This document shows positions 36,704 to 44,656 of a stretch of DNA of 64,000 nt, piece after piece; within the stretch, counting starts at the first letter, position 1; each line of letters opens with the position of its first letter. The notes below the pieces were generated by a model that was not told the origin of the DNA, searched no databases, and saw only the letters and a list, made by a program, of their open reading frames with translations. Made by a program: the position numbers and the translations under genes. This DNA comes from Marinobacter daepoensis DSM 16072 (lineage in GTDB: Bacteria; Pseudomonadota; Gammaproteobacteria; Pseudomonadales; Oleiphilaceae): NCBI RefSeq assembly GCF_000421165.1, contig NZ_ATWI01000010.1, positions 388,313 to 452,312 of the forward strand, read 5' to 3'.

Positions 36704-39667
36704 TCACGACCTTTCGTTCGGGCGGCTGTTGCCGGTTTCGGCTTCAGGCTCGTAGGCAGGCAGGCGGAGTCTTACGCAGGTGCCACGACTGCTCTCCGGG
36801 CCGGATGGGCTCTCCACCTGAATGTTGCCATAATGTTCTTCAATAATGCTGTACACCAGTGAGAGGCCAAGCCCGGTACCCTGGTTGGGGGCCTTGGTGG
36901 TGTAAAACGGCTCGAAAATATGATCCAGCTGATCGGCTGGAATGCCGGAGCCTTCGTCAACGACCTCGATGATAGCGGAGTAGCCATCGGCCTTTCCACT
37001 GACCAGAATGGTACCGCCATCGGGCGAGGCATCCCGGGCGTTGGCCAGCAGGTTGATAAACACCTGAACCAGCCGCTGTTCGTCGCCGAGCACCTGTAAA
37101 TCTGGCGGGCATTCGTTCACAAACCGGATGCCCAGACCCTTGTCACTGAGTGACAGAAGGTTGATGGATTCGTTGACACAGCGGTGCAGGACTACGGGTT
37201 CATAGCGGTTTGCATGTGCATGGTTGCCTGTCCGGGCAAAATTCATCAGAGACTGCAGGATGGTTGAAATCCGCCGTGTTTGTTGCTGAATCTGGTCTGC
37301 TGTTTCCAGAATGGACGGGTCGTCGGTTTCCAGTTTCAGGTTCTGGGCCAGTGACGAGATGCCGGTAACGGGATTGCCGATTTCGTGGGCGACGCCGGCT
37401 GCCAGGCGGCCGACGGATGCCAGGCGCTCGCTGTGCATCAGTTCGTCCTCAAGCAGGCGGGTTTCGGTCTGGTCTTCCACCAGAATGATGGAGCCGCCCT
37501 CGGGGTGGTCCGGGCCGCTCAGAGCCGCTTTGTGCAGATTCAGCCAGTGCGGCTTACCACGCAGATCAAGCCGGTGCTTGTAACGGTGCAGCTCGTCCCC
37601 CCGGTTGAAATCGTCCAGCAATGCATGCCAATGCTCTGGCAGAGCCAGTAGTTTGGCGCCCACCACTTCTTCTGCGGAAATGTTGGTCAGGCTCTCCATG
37701 GCGTGGTTCCACATCAGAATTTCCCCATCCTCGCCAACGGAGCAGGCGGGAATGGGCAGGTTCTGAAGGGTCTGTCGGTAATGGCGGCGAAGGTTGTCGA
37801 GCTCGCCGGCGAGCCCGGTCAGTTGATTCTGATAGTCGCCCAGGGCCCGTTCCACATAGCGGATATCCTGCCCGGTCCCGCCGTGAGTGAGCGGTTTGAA
37901 GCCCAGATGACGCTTCACGATATCTCTGGCGACAGCGGGGCCGAGTAGCCCGGACAGATTGATCTCAACCTGGTCCCGGAGTCGCCTCAGTTGGTAGGGG
38001 CGAAACTCGACGTTCGGGAGTTTGAGCTGGCTCAGTGCCCGCTCCACTTCCCGGCGGGCCACTCGAATACCAAGTGGTTCCGCCAGCTGCTGTACAAATT
38101 CGTTGGACGAGGCTGCCAGTAACTCTCGCCTCTGAGGGCGGGACAGGGCACCCATTGAGCATGCCTGTGCCGCACTGGTCTCTTCCGGTGAGGCCGGGCT
38201 GATGATGGAAAACAGGGCAAAGACACTGATGTTCGCTGTCAGGCTGATGAAGGTGAACAGGTGCCAGTTATCGTAGCCCGGGGTGATGGGGAGTTTCATC
38301 CAGGACAGGATGTCGGCAGCCACCGAGAAGGGCAGGACCATGGTCACCAGCCAGATGAGCAGGCCGGTGACTAGCCCGGCAATCAGGCCGCGTCGGTTCC
38401 CCTCCGGCCAGTAAATCACGCCAAGCGCCCCGGGGAGAAGTTGCAGGGTGCCGGATAGTGAAATGGCGCCAAGAATGGCAAGGTCCAGATGCCGCCCTAT
38501 CGTCTCGTGGAACAGCAGGGCAAGGAAAAGAATGACGGCGATCAGCAGGCGCTTGACCCACTGCAGCCAGCGATAGATATCGCCCTGATCCCGGGGAGTT
38601 TTCAGGGGCAGGACAACGTGGTTGAGCACCATGCCGGACAACGCCAGGGTGCTGACGATCATCAGGCCGCTGGCTGCGGAGAGTCCGGCGATGTACATCA
38701 GCAGCGTCAGGGCCGGGCTGTCGAGGGCCTGGGCCACGCCGATGCTGAAAAAGGCGGGCGGAGCGTCAACCAGAAGAGCCTGGCCGCCCCAGACGATCAG
38801 GGGGACTGGTAACCCGATCAGGAGCAGGTACAGCGGCAGGCCCCAGCTTGCTTTCGCCAGAGCCCGCGGAGAGGGGTTCTCGCTGAATGTCATGTGGTAC
38901 ATATGAGGCAGTACCAAAGCGGCGGCGAAAGACATCAGCAGCAGGGCGCGCCAGCTGCCGTCATTGATGGCCATGGCCATGGTGGCTTCAGGGTGGGAGG
39001 TCTCTGTCAGCCACTCTTCAAGCCCGTTGGTGCCGCCAAAGACGTTGAACAGAATGACGCCCCCCAGAACCAGAAGCGCAGCCACCTTGACCAGTGAGTC
39101 GAAGGCGATGGCCAAGACCAGCCCCTGATGGTTCCCGGAAGATTGGTGCCGACGGGCACCAAAAAGCATGGTGAACAGCACCACGGTCAGACTGAACATG
39201 ACGCTGATGACTTTCGGGGACGCGTCCGGTGCCAGCAGGCTGGCTGAAACCGAGACGGCCTGTATTTGCATGCTGAGCAAGGCGAGAATAGCGGCTGCGG
39301 AACACAGCGTGACCAGCGTGCCTGCCCACTGGCTGCGATAACGATAGGCAAACAGGTCGGCCAGTGACGTGAGCTGATAGGCCCGCCCGATACGCAGGAT
39401 CGGGTTCAGCAGCACCGGTGCCAGCAGAAAGGCTCCGCTGATGCCCAGGTAATAAGCAAGAAATCCGTAGCCGGAGTCGGCCGCCATACCGATGGCGCCA
39501 TACACTGCCCAGATTCCGGCGTACACCCCGAGGCTCAGGGTGTAGATAACCGGGTGTCGGACCCAGCGGCGCAGTATGGTGCCGCGTTCGGTTCCCCAGG
39601 CGATACCAAACAGAACGATCAGGTACAGAAGGCTGGCCGTTAACAGGCCGGTTGCGCTAAAACTCAT
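36704..39667 (-). CDS. cbrA: Sensor histidine kinase CbrA with a transporter-like domain
   Basis: About 987 residues from the ATG at 39667. The first half (about residues 1-490) is a sodium:solute-symporter-like membrane domain with some 12-13 hydrophobic helices. Next come a linker, a PAS domain (about 630-740, with CSVGEDGEILMWNHAMESLT), a HisKA domain with the phospho-His in GVAHEIGNPVTG, and a HATPase domain (INLLANARDASPDGG, GTGLGLSLVYSI). It phosphorylates CbrB; histidine transport has been shown for a Pseudomonas CbrA. It starts inside the last codons of the small cbrX gene and ends 7 bases before cbrB. Confidence 0.94.
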   Translation of the reverse strand: MSFSATGLLTASLLYLIVLFGIAWGTERGTILRRWVRHPVIYTLSLGVYAGIWAVYGAIGMAADSGYGFLAYYLGISGAFLLAPVLLNPILRIGRAYQLTSLADLFAYRYRSQWAGTLVTLCSAAAILALLSMQIQAVSVSASLLAPDASPKVISVMFSLTVVLFTMLFGARRHQSSGNHQGLVLAIAFDSLVKVAALLVLGGVILFNVFGGTNGLEEWLTETSHPEATMAMAINDGSWRALLLMSFAAALVLPHMYHMTFSENPSPRALAKASWGLPLYLLLIGLPVPLIVWGGQALLVDAPPAFFSIGVAQALDSPALTLLMYIAGLSAASGLMIVSTLALSGMVLNHVVLPLKTPRDQGDIYRWLQWVKRLLIAVILFLALLFHETIGRHLDLAILGAISLSGTLQLLPGALGVIYWPEGNRRGLIAGLVTGLLIWLVTMVLPFSVAADILSWMKLPITPGYDNWHLFTFISLTANISVFALFSIISPASPEETSAAQACSMGALSRPQRRELLAASSNEFVQQLAEPLGIRVARREVERALSQLKLPNVEFRPYQLRRLRDQVEINLSGLLGPAVARDIVKRHLGFKPLTHGGTGQDIRYVERALGDYQNQLTGLAGELDNLRRHYRQTLQNLPIPACSVGEDGEILMWNHAMESLTNISAEEVVGAKLLALPEHWHALLDDFNRGDELHRYKHRLDLRGKPHWLNLHKAALSGPDHPEGGSIILVEDQTETRLLEDELMHSERLASVGRLAAGVAHEIGNPVTGISSLAQNLKLETDDPSILETADQIQQQTRRISTILQSLMNFARTGNHAHANRYEPVVLHRCVNESINLLSLSDKGLGIRFVNECPPDLQVLGDEQRLVQVFINLLANARDASPDGGTILVSGKADGYSAIIEVVDEGSGIPADQLDHIFEPFYTTKAPNQGTGLGLSLVYSIIEEHYGNIQVESPSGPESSRGTCVRLRLPAYEPEAETGNSRPNERS

Positions 39668-39833
39668 TGGGGTCCCGTCGCCATTCCAGCCAGAAACCGA
39701 TGGCAATCAGTCCGCCCCAGATCACGTAGGGGCTGTACCAGGCATTTTCGGGAGACGTCCACCAATCCAGAATGTTGGGGGAGAAAATGTAGATGGCCAG
39801 TACCAGGAGAAACACCAGGCGGTAGATATACAT
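39657..39833 (-). CDS. cbrX: Small membrane protein CbrX, overlapping cbrA
   Basis: 58 residues from the ATG at 39833. Hydrophobic stretches (YRLVFLLVLAIYIF, about residues 4-17, and VIWGGLIAIGFWLEW, about 37-51) are joined by a Trp-rich loop. It reads MYIYRLVFLL at the start and WLEWRRDPNEF at the end. The last codons overlap the cbrA ATG by 11 bases (ATGAGTTTTAG), so translation of cbrA is probably coupled. Pseudomonas has a small ORF of this kind (cbrX) at the same place. The gene starts 5 bases after gluQ. Confidence 0.85.
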   Translation of the reverse strand: MYIYRLVFLLVLAIYIFSPNILDWWTSPENAWYSPYVIWGGLIAIGFWLEWRRDPNEF

Positions 39834-39837
39834 CGCG

Positions 39838-40755
39838 TCATCGTTCCGAAGGCGAAAGTGTCACGCCGGTTATACCATGGGCTTGCGCGGATGTCAGGGG
39901 AATGGCGCGTCGTTGCCAGTTGGCCAGCCCCCAGGCCAGTACGTCTTGGGGTGAAGCATGCGCCAGTGAGTGATCAGGATTTTGCCCAAGGGCTTTCAGA
40001 GCCGCCGTCAGGTTCTGGGCGGGCTGGGTATCATCCAGGGCTGGCGCGTGAGTTTGTTTGCTGAGTTTCTGGCCTTGTTCGTTGAGAATGACGGGAATGT
40101 GCAGCCATTGTGGAGGTTCCGCGCCCAGCGCCCGGAAAATCTGTTGCTGTTGGGCGGTCATTTCCAACAAATCTGACCCGCGCACTACGTGGGTAATGCC
40201 CTGATCAATGTCGTCCACCACGACGGCGAGTTGATAGGCGAAAAAACCTTCCTTGCGCAGTATCACGGGATCGTCCAGCTCGGCGTGGACCGTTTGCCTC
40301 TGTGGGCCAAGCAGAAGATCGGGCCAGAGGCTGGACTCGCTGTCCAGCGCGAAGCGAATTGCATGTAAGTCATTACTGACCTGGGGCAAGCCCCGGCGGC
40401 AGCGGTTGGGATGCCGGCCATGATGTTCTTTAAGTTGTTTGCGGGAGCACTGGCAGCGGTAGGCCTTGCGCTTTTCTAGCAGTGTCGAAATGGCTTGACG
40501 GTAGGCGCTGTGGCGTCGGGACTGAAACCGTATTGGTTCATCCGGAATCAGTTCGTGGCATTCCAGAGAGTTCAGAATCTGCCCGGTGGCTTCCGGAGGT
40601 TCTCTCAGGGGGTCCAGGTCTTCAATGCGGACCAGCCAATCGCCCTTTGCTGACCTGGCTTCGAGCCAACTGGCCAGCGCGGTGACAAGGGAGCCAAAAT
40701 GCAGGGGGCCAGTCGGGGAGGGGGCAAACCGCCCACGGTAATGTGACGTCGCCAT
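39838..40755 (-). CDS. gluQ: Glutamyl-Q tRNA(Asp) synthetase
   Basis: 305 residues. It is a truncated glutamyl-tRNA synthetase without an anticodon-binding domain that attaches glutamate to queuosine at position 34 of tRNA-Asp. The class I motif FAPSPTGPLHFGSL (residues 10-23) and the KMSKS-like GQKLSKQ are present. A Cys cluster (YRCQCSRKQ with a later Cys) binds zinc. The pair dksA-gluQ is conserved in gammaproteobacteria; here the gap is 47 bases. Confidence 0.95.
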   Translation of the reverse strand: MATSHYRGRFAPSPTGPLHFGSLVTALASWLEARSAKGDWLVRIEDLDPLREPPEATGQILNSLECHELIPDEPIRFQSRRHSAYRQAISTLLEKRKAYRCQCSRKQLKEHHGRHPNRCRRGLPQVSNDLHAIRFALDSESSLWPDLLLGPQRQTVHAELDDPVILRKEGFFAYQLAVVVDDIDQGITHVVRGSDLLEMTAQQQQIFRALGAEPPQWLHIPVILNEQGQKLSKQTHAPALDDTQPAQNLTAALKALGQNPDHSLAHASPQDVLAWGLANWQRRAIPLTSAQAHGITGVTLSPSER

Positions 40756-40802
40756 TGGCGTGCGCGAGCTGGCAGCGGAACCGCTGCCAGCCCTGACCGG
40801 CG

Positions 40803-41243
40803 TCAGATGCCAGTCTGGCGTTCGCGGATTTCTGCCAGGGTCTTACAGTCGATGCACAGAGTTGCTGTCGGGCGTGCCTCAAGCCGACGAATGCCAATCT
40901 CGACACCGCACTGATCACAGAAGCCATAGTCATCTTTGTCAATGCGGTCGACAGTCTGGTCGATCTTCTTGATCAGCTTGCGCTCGCGGTCCCGGGTGCG
41001 CAGTTCCAGGCTGAATTCTTCTTCCTGGGTTGCACGGTCGCTGGGATCCGCGTAGTTTGCTGCGTCTTCCTGCATATGGTGCATGGTGCGGTCGACTTCT
41101 TCCATCAGCTCCTGTTTCCATTGCAGCAGCAGATCTTTGAAGTGCTGGAGCATTTCCGCACTCATGTATTCTTCACCCTTGTTCATTTCATAAGGGGTGA
41201 AGTTGGTAAAACGTTCGCGTGGTTGTTCTGCAGTGTTTGCCAT
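40803..41243 (-). CDS. dksA: RNA polymerase-binding transcription factor DksA
   Basis: 146 residues. It enters the secondary channel of RNA polymerase and, with ppGpp, represses rRNA promoters. The coiled coil is tipped by the acidic pair in DPSDRATQEEEFSLELR (about residues 82-98), and the zinc finger is intact (CDQCGVEIG, then LCIDCK). The C-terminal part is almost identical to E. coli DksA as I remember it. spoT and rRNA promoters are in the same window. Confidence 0.97.
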   Translation of the reverse strand: MANTAEQPRERFTNFTPYEMNKGEEYMSAEMLQHFKDLLLQWKQELMEEVDRTMHHMQEDAANYADPSDRATQEEEFSLELRTRDRERKLIKKIDQTVDRIDKDDYGFCDQCGVEIGIRRLEARPTATLCIDCKTLAEIRERQTGI

Positions 41244-41415
41244 TGAACCCGGCCTCTTGTTTGTACTTCACAAGAACGCTTTGTTCCCTTCCGCGCCTGA
41301 ATGGCCGCGCGGTTGTACCCTGGATAGCGTTCGTCCTGAAACGGGAATTTGCGGAAAATAGCAGATAAGTCACAGGGGTGCCAGCCTTGTGACAGGTACT
41401 TTTTGCGGAGAGCAC

Positions 41416-42147
41416 ATGAAGTTTCCAGAACCATTAGTCGAAGGGCGGCTGATTCGCCGCTATAAACGCTTCCTGGCAGACGTGAGGCTGCCGGATGGCT
41501 CAGAGGTAACCGCACATTGCCCGAATACGGGGTCTATGCTGGGATGTCAGCCGGATAATGCCCGGGTTTGGCTGAGCCGAAGCGATAATCCCAAGCGCAA
41601 ACTGCCGTATACCTGGGAGCTGGTGGAGACCTTGCCCGGGGTGCTGGCCTGCGTGAATACAGCTCGTCCCAACGCGCAGGCGCGCGCGGCAATTGAGGCT
41701 GGCGTGGTGAAAAGCCTGTCGGGGTACGCTGAATGCCGGGCAGAGGTGCGTTATGGCTCGGAAAAGAGCCGGATAGATTTGTTGTTGTCCGGGCATGGGC
41801 AAGAGCCCGATGCATGGGTGGAAGTAAAGAATGTGACCCTGGCCGACGGTGGTGAAGGGTTTTTTCCCGACGCGGTGACCGAGCGGGGGCAGAAACATTT
41901 GAGGGAACTGATGGCACAGGTGGCGCAGGGAGACCGGGCCGTGTTGTTCTTTGTGGTGAACCATACTGGCATTGAACAGGTTCGGCCCGCCGATCACATT
42001 GATGCTCGATACGGTCAATTGCTTCGACAAGCCTGCGAAGCCGGAGTCGAAGTCATTGCTTATCGCGCCGCCCTGGCCACTGAAGACGGCAATCCTTCGG
42101 GCCGGCTGGACTTGCTTGAAGAAGTGCCGGTCAGTCTTGAGCCCTGA
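41416..42147 (+). CDS. sfsA: DNA/RNA nuclease SfsA family protein
   Basis: 243 residues from the ATG at 41416 (GGAG six bases upstream; the frame is open to 41389). It has an OB-like N-terminal part and a PD-(D/E)XK-type nuclease core: [10 protein letters not shown] then [14 protein letters not shown], with the metal residues D, E and K in place. SfsA was named for effects on maltose genes in E. coli and is considered a DNA-binding nuclease-fold protein; its biological role is open. Divergent from dksA; its last 17 bases overlap the convergent Rieske gene. Confidence 0.93.
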   Translation: MKFPEPLVEGRLIRRYKRFLADVRLPDGSEVTAHCPNTGSMLGCQPDNARVWLSRSDNPKRKLPYTWELVETLPGVLACVNTARPNAQARAAIEAGVVKSLSGYAECRAEVRYGSEKSRIDLLLSGHGQEPDAWVEVKNVTLADGGEGFFPDAVTERGQKHLRELMAQVAQGDRAVLFFVVNHTGIEQVRPADHIDARYGQLLRQACEAGVEVIAYRAALATEDGNPSGRLDLLEEVPVSLEP

Positions 42148-42502
42148 CCTGAACTTCTCCGTTCTGCAGGCGGATCTCCAGAGGCGTCAGGGCGTCTCCC
42201 TGACACGGGCCGGCGATACACTCTCCACTCCCGGGTTTGAACAGGGCGCCGTGAGTGGAGCACTGGATAAACAGGTTATCGACGTCCATGAAACGGCCCG
42301 GTAACCAATTCAGCTCGATGCCAAGATGTGGGCATGCGTTGAGGTAGGCCCGTGGTGTGTCGCCATCCAGAAAGGCAAAGCCGGTCAGAGGCGCGCCGGC
42401 CGGCTCCCCGGTTGTTTGTGTCAGGCGGAATTCCAGGAACTGGCCCGGGGTGAGATCGCTGGCTGCGGCAATTGCTTGCCACTCCGTGACTGGCAGATTC
42501 AT
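42131..42502 (-). CDS. Rieske [2Fe-2S] ferredoxin-like protein
   Basis: About 123 residues from the ATG at 42502. Small soluble Rieske protein with both cluster motifs: CPHLGIEL (Cys-x-His) and CSTHGALF (Cys-x2-His), 17 residues apart in between. Such proteins carry electrons for oxygenases or occur alone; no oxygenase gene is nearby. Its ATG overlaps the TGA of the pentapeptide gene (ATGA). Length is short but complete for a free-standing Rieske protein. Confidence 0.87.
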   Translation of the reverse strand: MNLPVTEWQAIAAASDLTPGQFLEFRLTQTTGEPAGAPLTGFAFLDGDTPRAYLNACPHLGIELNWLPGRFMDVDNLFIQCSTHGALFKPGSGECIAGPCQGDALTPLEIRLQNGEVQVRAQD

Positions 42503-42867
42503 TTGGGCAGGATGGCGTAGCGCATGCGGGTACCGTGGTTGAGCGACATTACGATCTCGTCTGCCTCCAGACGGTGAGGGAAGTAGCATCCCGAAATCTT
42601 GGCGCTGGCAATGCTGACGCCTTCCATCCGGGACTTCGAGAAGTCAATGCCGCGCAGATCAGCTCCTCGAAAATAGCCGTGGCGGAAGTCCAGTCCTTTG
42701 GCATCCATGCCTCGCAGATCCAGCCCCCTGAAATCTCCGTGCGCAAAACTGGGTAGCTCGGCCTGTCTGGCTTTTTCTGCATTGAAGGCCTTGATGTCTT
42801 CATTGCGGAGAAGCTCGTAGAGCGGATGATCGATCGTCTGCAGATCGCTTTCTTGAATGTCGTCCAT
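42499..42867 (-). CDS. Pentapeptide-repeat protein
   Basis: About 122 residues. The central part (about residues 40-95) follows the A(D/N)LXX pentapeptide rhythm (GDFRG LDLRG MDAKG LDFRH GYFRG ADLRG IDFSK). That repeat forms a four-sided beta-helix; roughly nine units are present, so the helix is short. The ATG at 42867 has GAGG six bases upstream; a GTG four codons earlier is also open. It is translated together with the Rieske gene. No function can be assigned. Confidence 0.82.
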   Translation of the reverse strand: MDDIQESDLQTIDHPLYELLRNEDIKAFNAEKARQAELPSFAHGDFRGLDLRGMDAKGLDFRHGYFRGADLRGIDFSKSRMEGVSIASAKISGCYFPHRLEADEIVMSLNHGTRMRYAILPK

Positions 42868-42939
42868 CTCATACCTCACAGGGATAGCTGAAAGTACCTG
42901 TCACAGTATAGCGGGCCCGGCCTGAGGCCGGGCCCGACG

Positions 42940-44526
42940 TCAGCCTTGGGCTGGCTCCGCCATACCCAGATGTTGCCGGATACGATCAGCGACCGCTTCG
43001 GCGACATGCTCATCGTCGGTGCGCAGGTGCACGGTGTGGGTTTTTTCTTCAGTGGTCAGTGGTTCAAACCAGGTTTGCTGAGCATCCAGCAGGGCTTCTG
43101 TCGCCTCCGACGCATCGCCTTTGCGCTTGCGTACCCAGGCACGGCGCAGGTCCTCGGGTGCCTCACAGTGCAACAGGGCAAACGGGACGCCCTGTTGCTC
43201 TGCCACGTCGGAGAACAGGGCTCGCTCGCGTTCTTTCAGGCAGGCCGCATCGACAATGACGGACAGGCCCGATGCCAGGAGTTCGCCAGCCAGTGTCGCC
43301 AGGTGCTGGTAGGTTTTTTCCGTGGCTTCTGCACTGTACAGATCCGTGCCAATACCTGACTTGCTGTCGGCCAGTGGTGCCAGGCCATGCAGGCGCTTGC
43401 GCTCCACGTCGGAGCGCAGCCGGACCAGACCGAGTTCTCCGGCCATGGCGGCACTGACACAGGTCTTACCACTGGCCGAGAGCCCGGTGGTGGCCAGCAG
43501 GTAGTGGTTTGGGATGGCACCATAGTCTTCGGCCAGCTGAGCGTAGTCCTGATAACGTTGTTTCAGAGTGGCTTTTTCGCCGTCATTCAGGCTCGGGTTG
43601 CCCAGGGTGAACAGGGCAATCTTGGCACGCACCATGGCCCGGTATGCCTTGTAGAGCGGTAACAGGGCCAGGCCTTCGAAATCCCCGCGGTATTCCAGAT
43701 AGGTGTTCAGCACCAGGGCCGCCAGTGCCGGTTCGTTCCGGGACTCCAGGTCCATCAGCAGAAACGCGAGGTCATTGATCACGTCGATCCAGCGGAACGG
43801 TTCATTGAATTCAATGCAGTCGAACACCGTGACCCGGTCCTGGAACACGGTGATATTGGCCAGGTGCAGATCGCCATGGCATTCACGTACCAGGCCCTGA
43901 GCCCGGCGATGGGCAATCAGATCCCGGTGGCGCTCAAAGGTGGTGCGGGTCCAGTCTTCCAGATTGTCCAGTTGGCGGAGCAGGCTCGGGTCGTCCAGCA
44001 GCGGGCGAATCTGATCGAAATTCTCTTGCATGGCGGCATAAACGGCTTCCGGCGTGCCCAGGGGCTTCCCGTCGGCCACCGGCGGCAGTGTTTCATGAAA
44101 ACCGGCGACCTGTCGGGCCAGGCTGGTGAGTAGCTCCGGCGGCAGGTCGCCACGCTCCTGGCGCACATCAAACAATTCGTTCTGATCAAACTGGCGCATC
44201 CGAATGGCGTACTCGAAGGGAGTGCCTTCCCCTCCCAGGGAAGGGTGTTCCGGGGTGCCGGTCACCGGTACGACTTCCAGATAGAGGTCTGGGGCCAATC
44301 TGCGATTCAGGCGTACTTCCTCTTCACAGAAATGCTTGCGTCGTTCCAGGGTGGAAAAATCGAGAAACCCGAAGTCCATGGGCTTCTTTATTTTGTAGGC
44401 GTATTCCCCGGTCAGCAGGACCTGCGAAATGTGGGTCTCGAGCACCCGGAAGTCCGCCACTGAGTGGTCGAAGAGTTCCGGGTTCTGCAGTGCCTTGATC
44501 AGTGTATCCGGGCCGTTGGCGCTCAC
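42940..44526 (-). CDS. Fused phosphotransferase (APH-like) and P-loop kinase
   Basis: 528 residues in two domains. The first (about residues 20-330) has aminoglycoside-phosphotransferase-like kinase features: CHGDLHLANITVF (catalytic loop) and FDCIEFNEPFRWIDVINDLAFL (metal-binding loop). The second (about 345-515) is a P-loop ATPase/kinase with Walker A TGLSASGKTCVSAAM, similar to zeta-toxin or gluconate-kinase-type folds. Fusions of this layout occur widely in proteobacteria without known substrates, so the antibiotic connection in the family name should not be taken literally. Divergent from mrcB. Confidence 0.85.
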   Translation of the reverse strand: MSANGPDTLIKALQNPELFDHSVADFRVLETHISQVLLTGEYAYKIKKPMDFGFLDFSTLERRKHFCEEEVRLNRRLAPDLYLEVVPVTGTPEHPSLGGEGTPFEYAIRMRQFDQNELFDVRQERGDLPPELLTSLARQVAGFHETLPPVADGKPLGTPEAVYAAMQENFDQIRPLLDDPSLLRQLDNLEDWTRTTFERHRDLIAHRRAQGLVRECHGDLHLANITVFQDRVTVFDCIEFNEPFRWIDVINDLAFLLMDLESRNEPALAALVLNTYLEYRGDFEGLALLPLYKAYRAMVRAKIALFTLGNPSLNDGEKATLKQRYQDYAQLAEDYGAIPNHYLLATTGLSASGKTCVSAAMAGELGLVRLRSDVERKRLHGLAPLADSKSGIGTDLYSAEATEKTYQHLATLAGELLASGLSVIVDAACLKERERALFSDVAEQQGVPFALLHCEAPEDLRRAWVRKRKGDASEATEALLDAQQTWFEPLTTEEKTHTVHLRTDDEHVAEAVADRIRQHLGMAEPAQG

Positions 44527-44644
44527 ATTGTGCTCCTGGGATCCTTGAAATCGTTGATTTTTCGTTTTTTGGAGAGTTCCACTATAACGGCCAGATTACA
44601 GAAATAACACACACCAGACCTGCCGATAGCGGTCTTTGCTTCGA

Positions 44645-44650
44645 TATAAT
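44645..44650 (+). promoter_or_regulatory. TATAAT box directly ahead of mrcB
   Basis: Consensus -10 box six bases before the mrcB ATG, with no Shine-Dalgarno sequence between. If used, transcription would start at or next to the ATG, giving a leaderless message. The -35 region is poor. Confidence 0.4.
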
Positions 44651-44656
44651 CCTGCC

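Noticed and set aside
42940..44526. Aminoglycoside resistance gene
   Set aside because: Only the general kinase fold is shared; the fusion to a P-loop kinase and its wide distribution argue for a housekeeping role.
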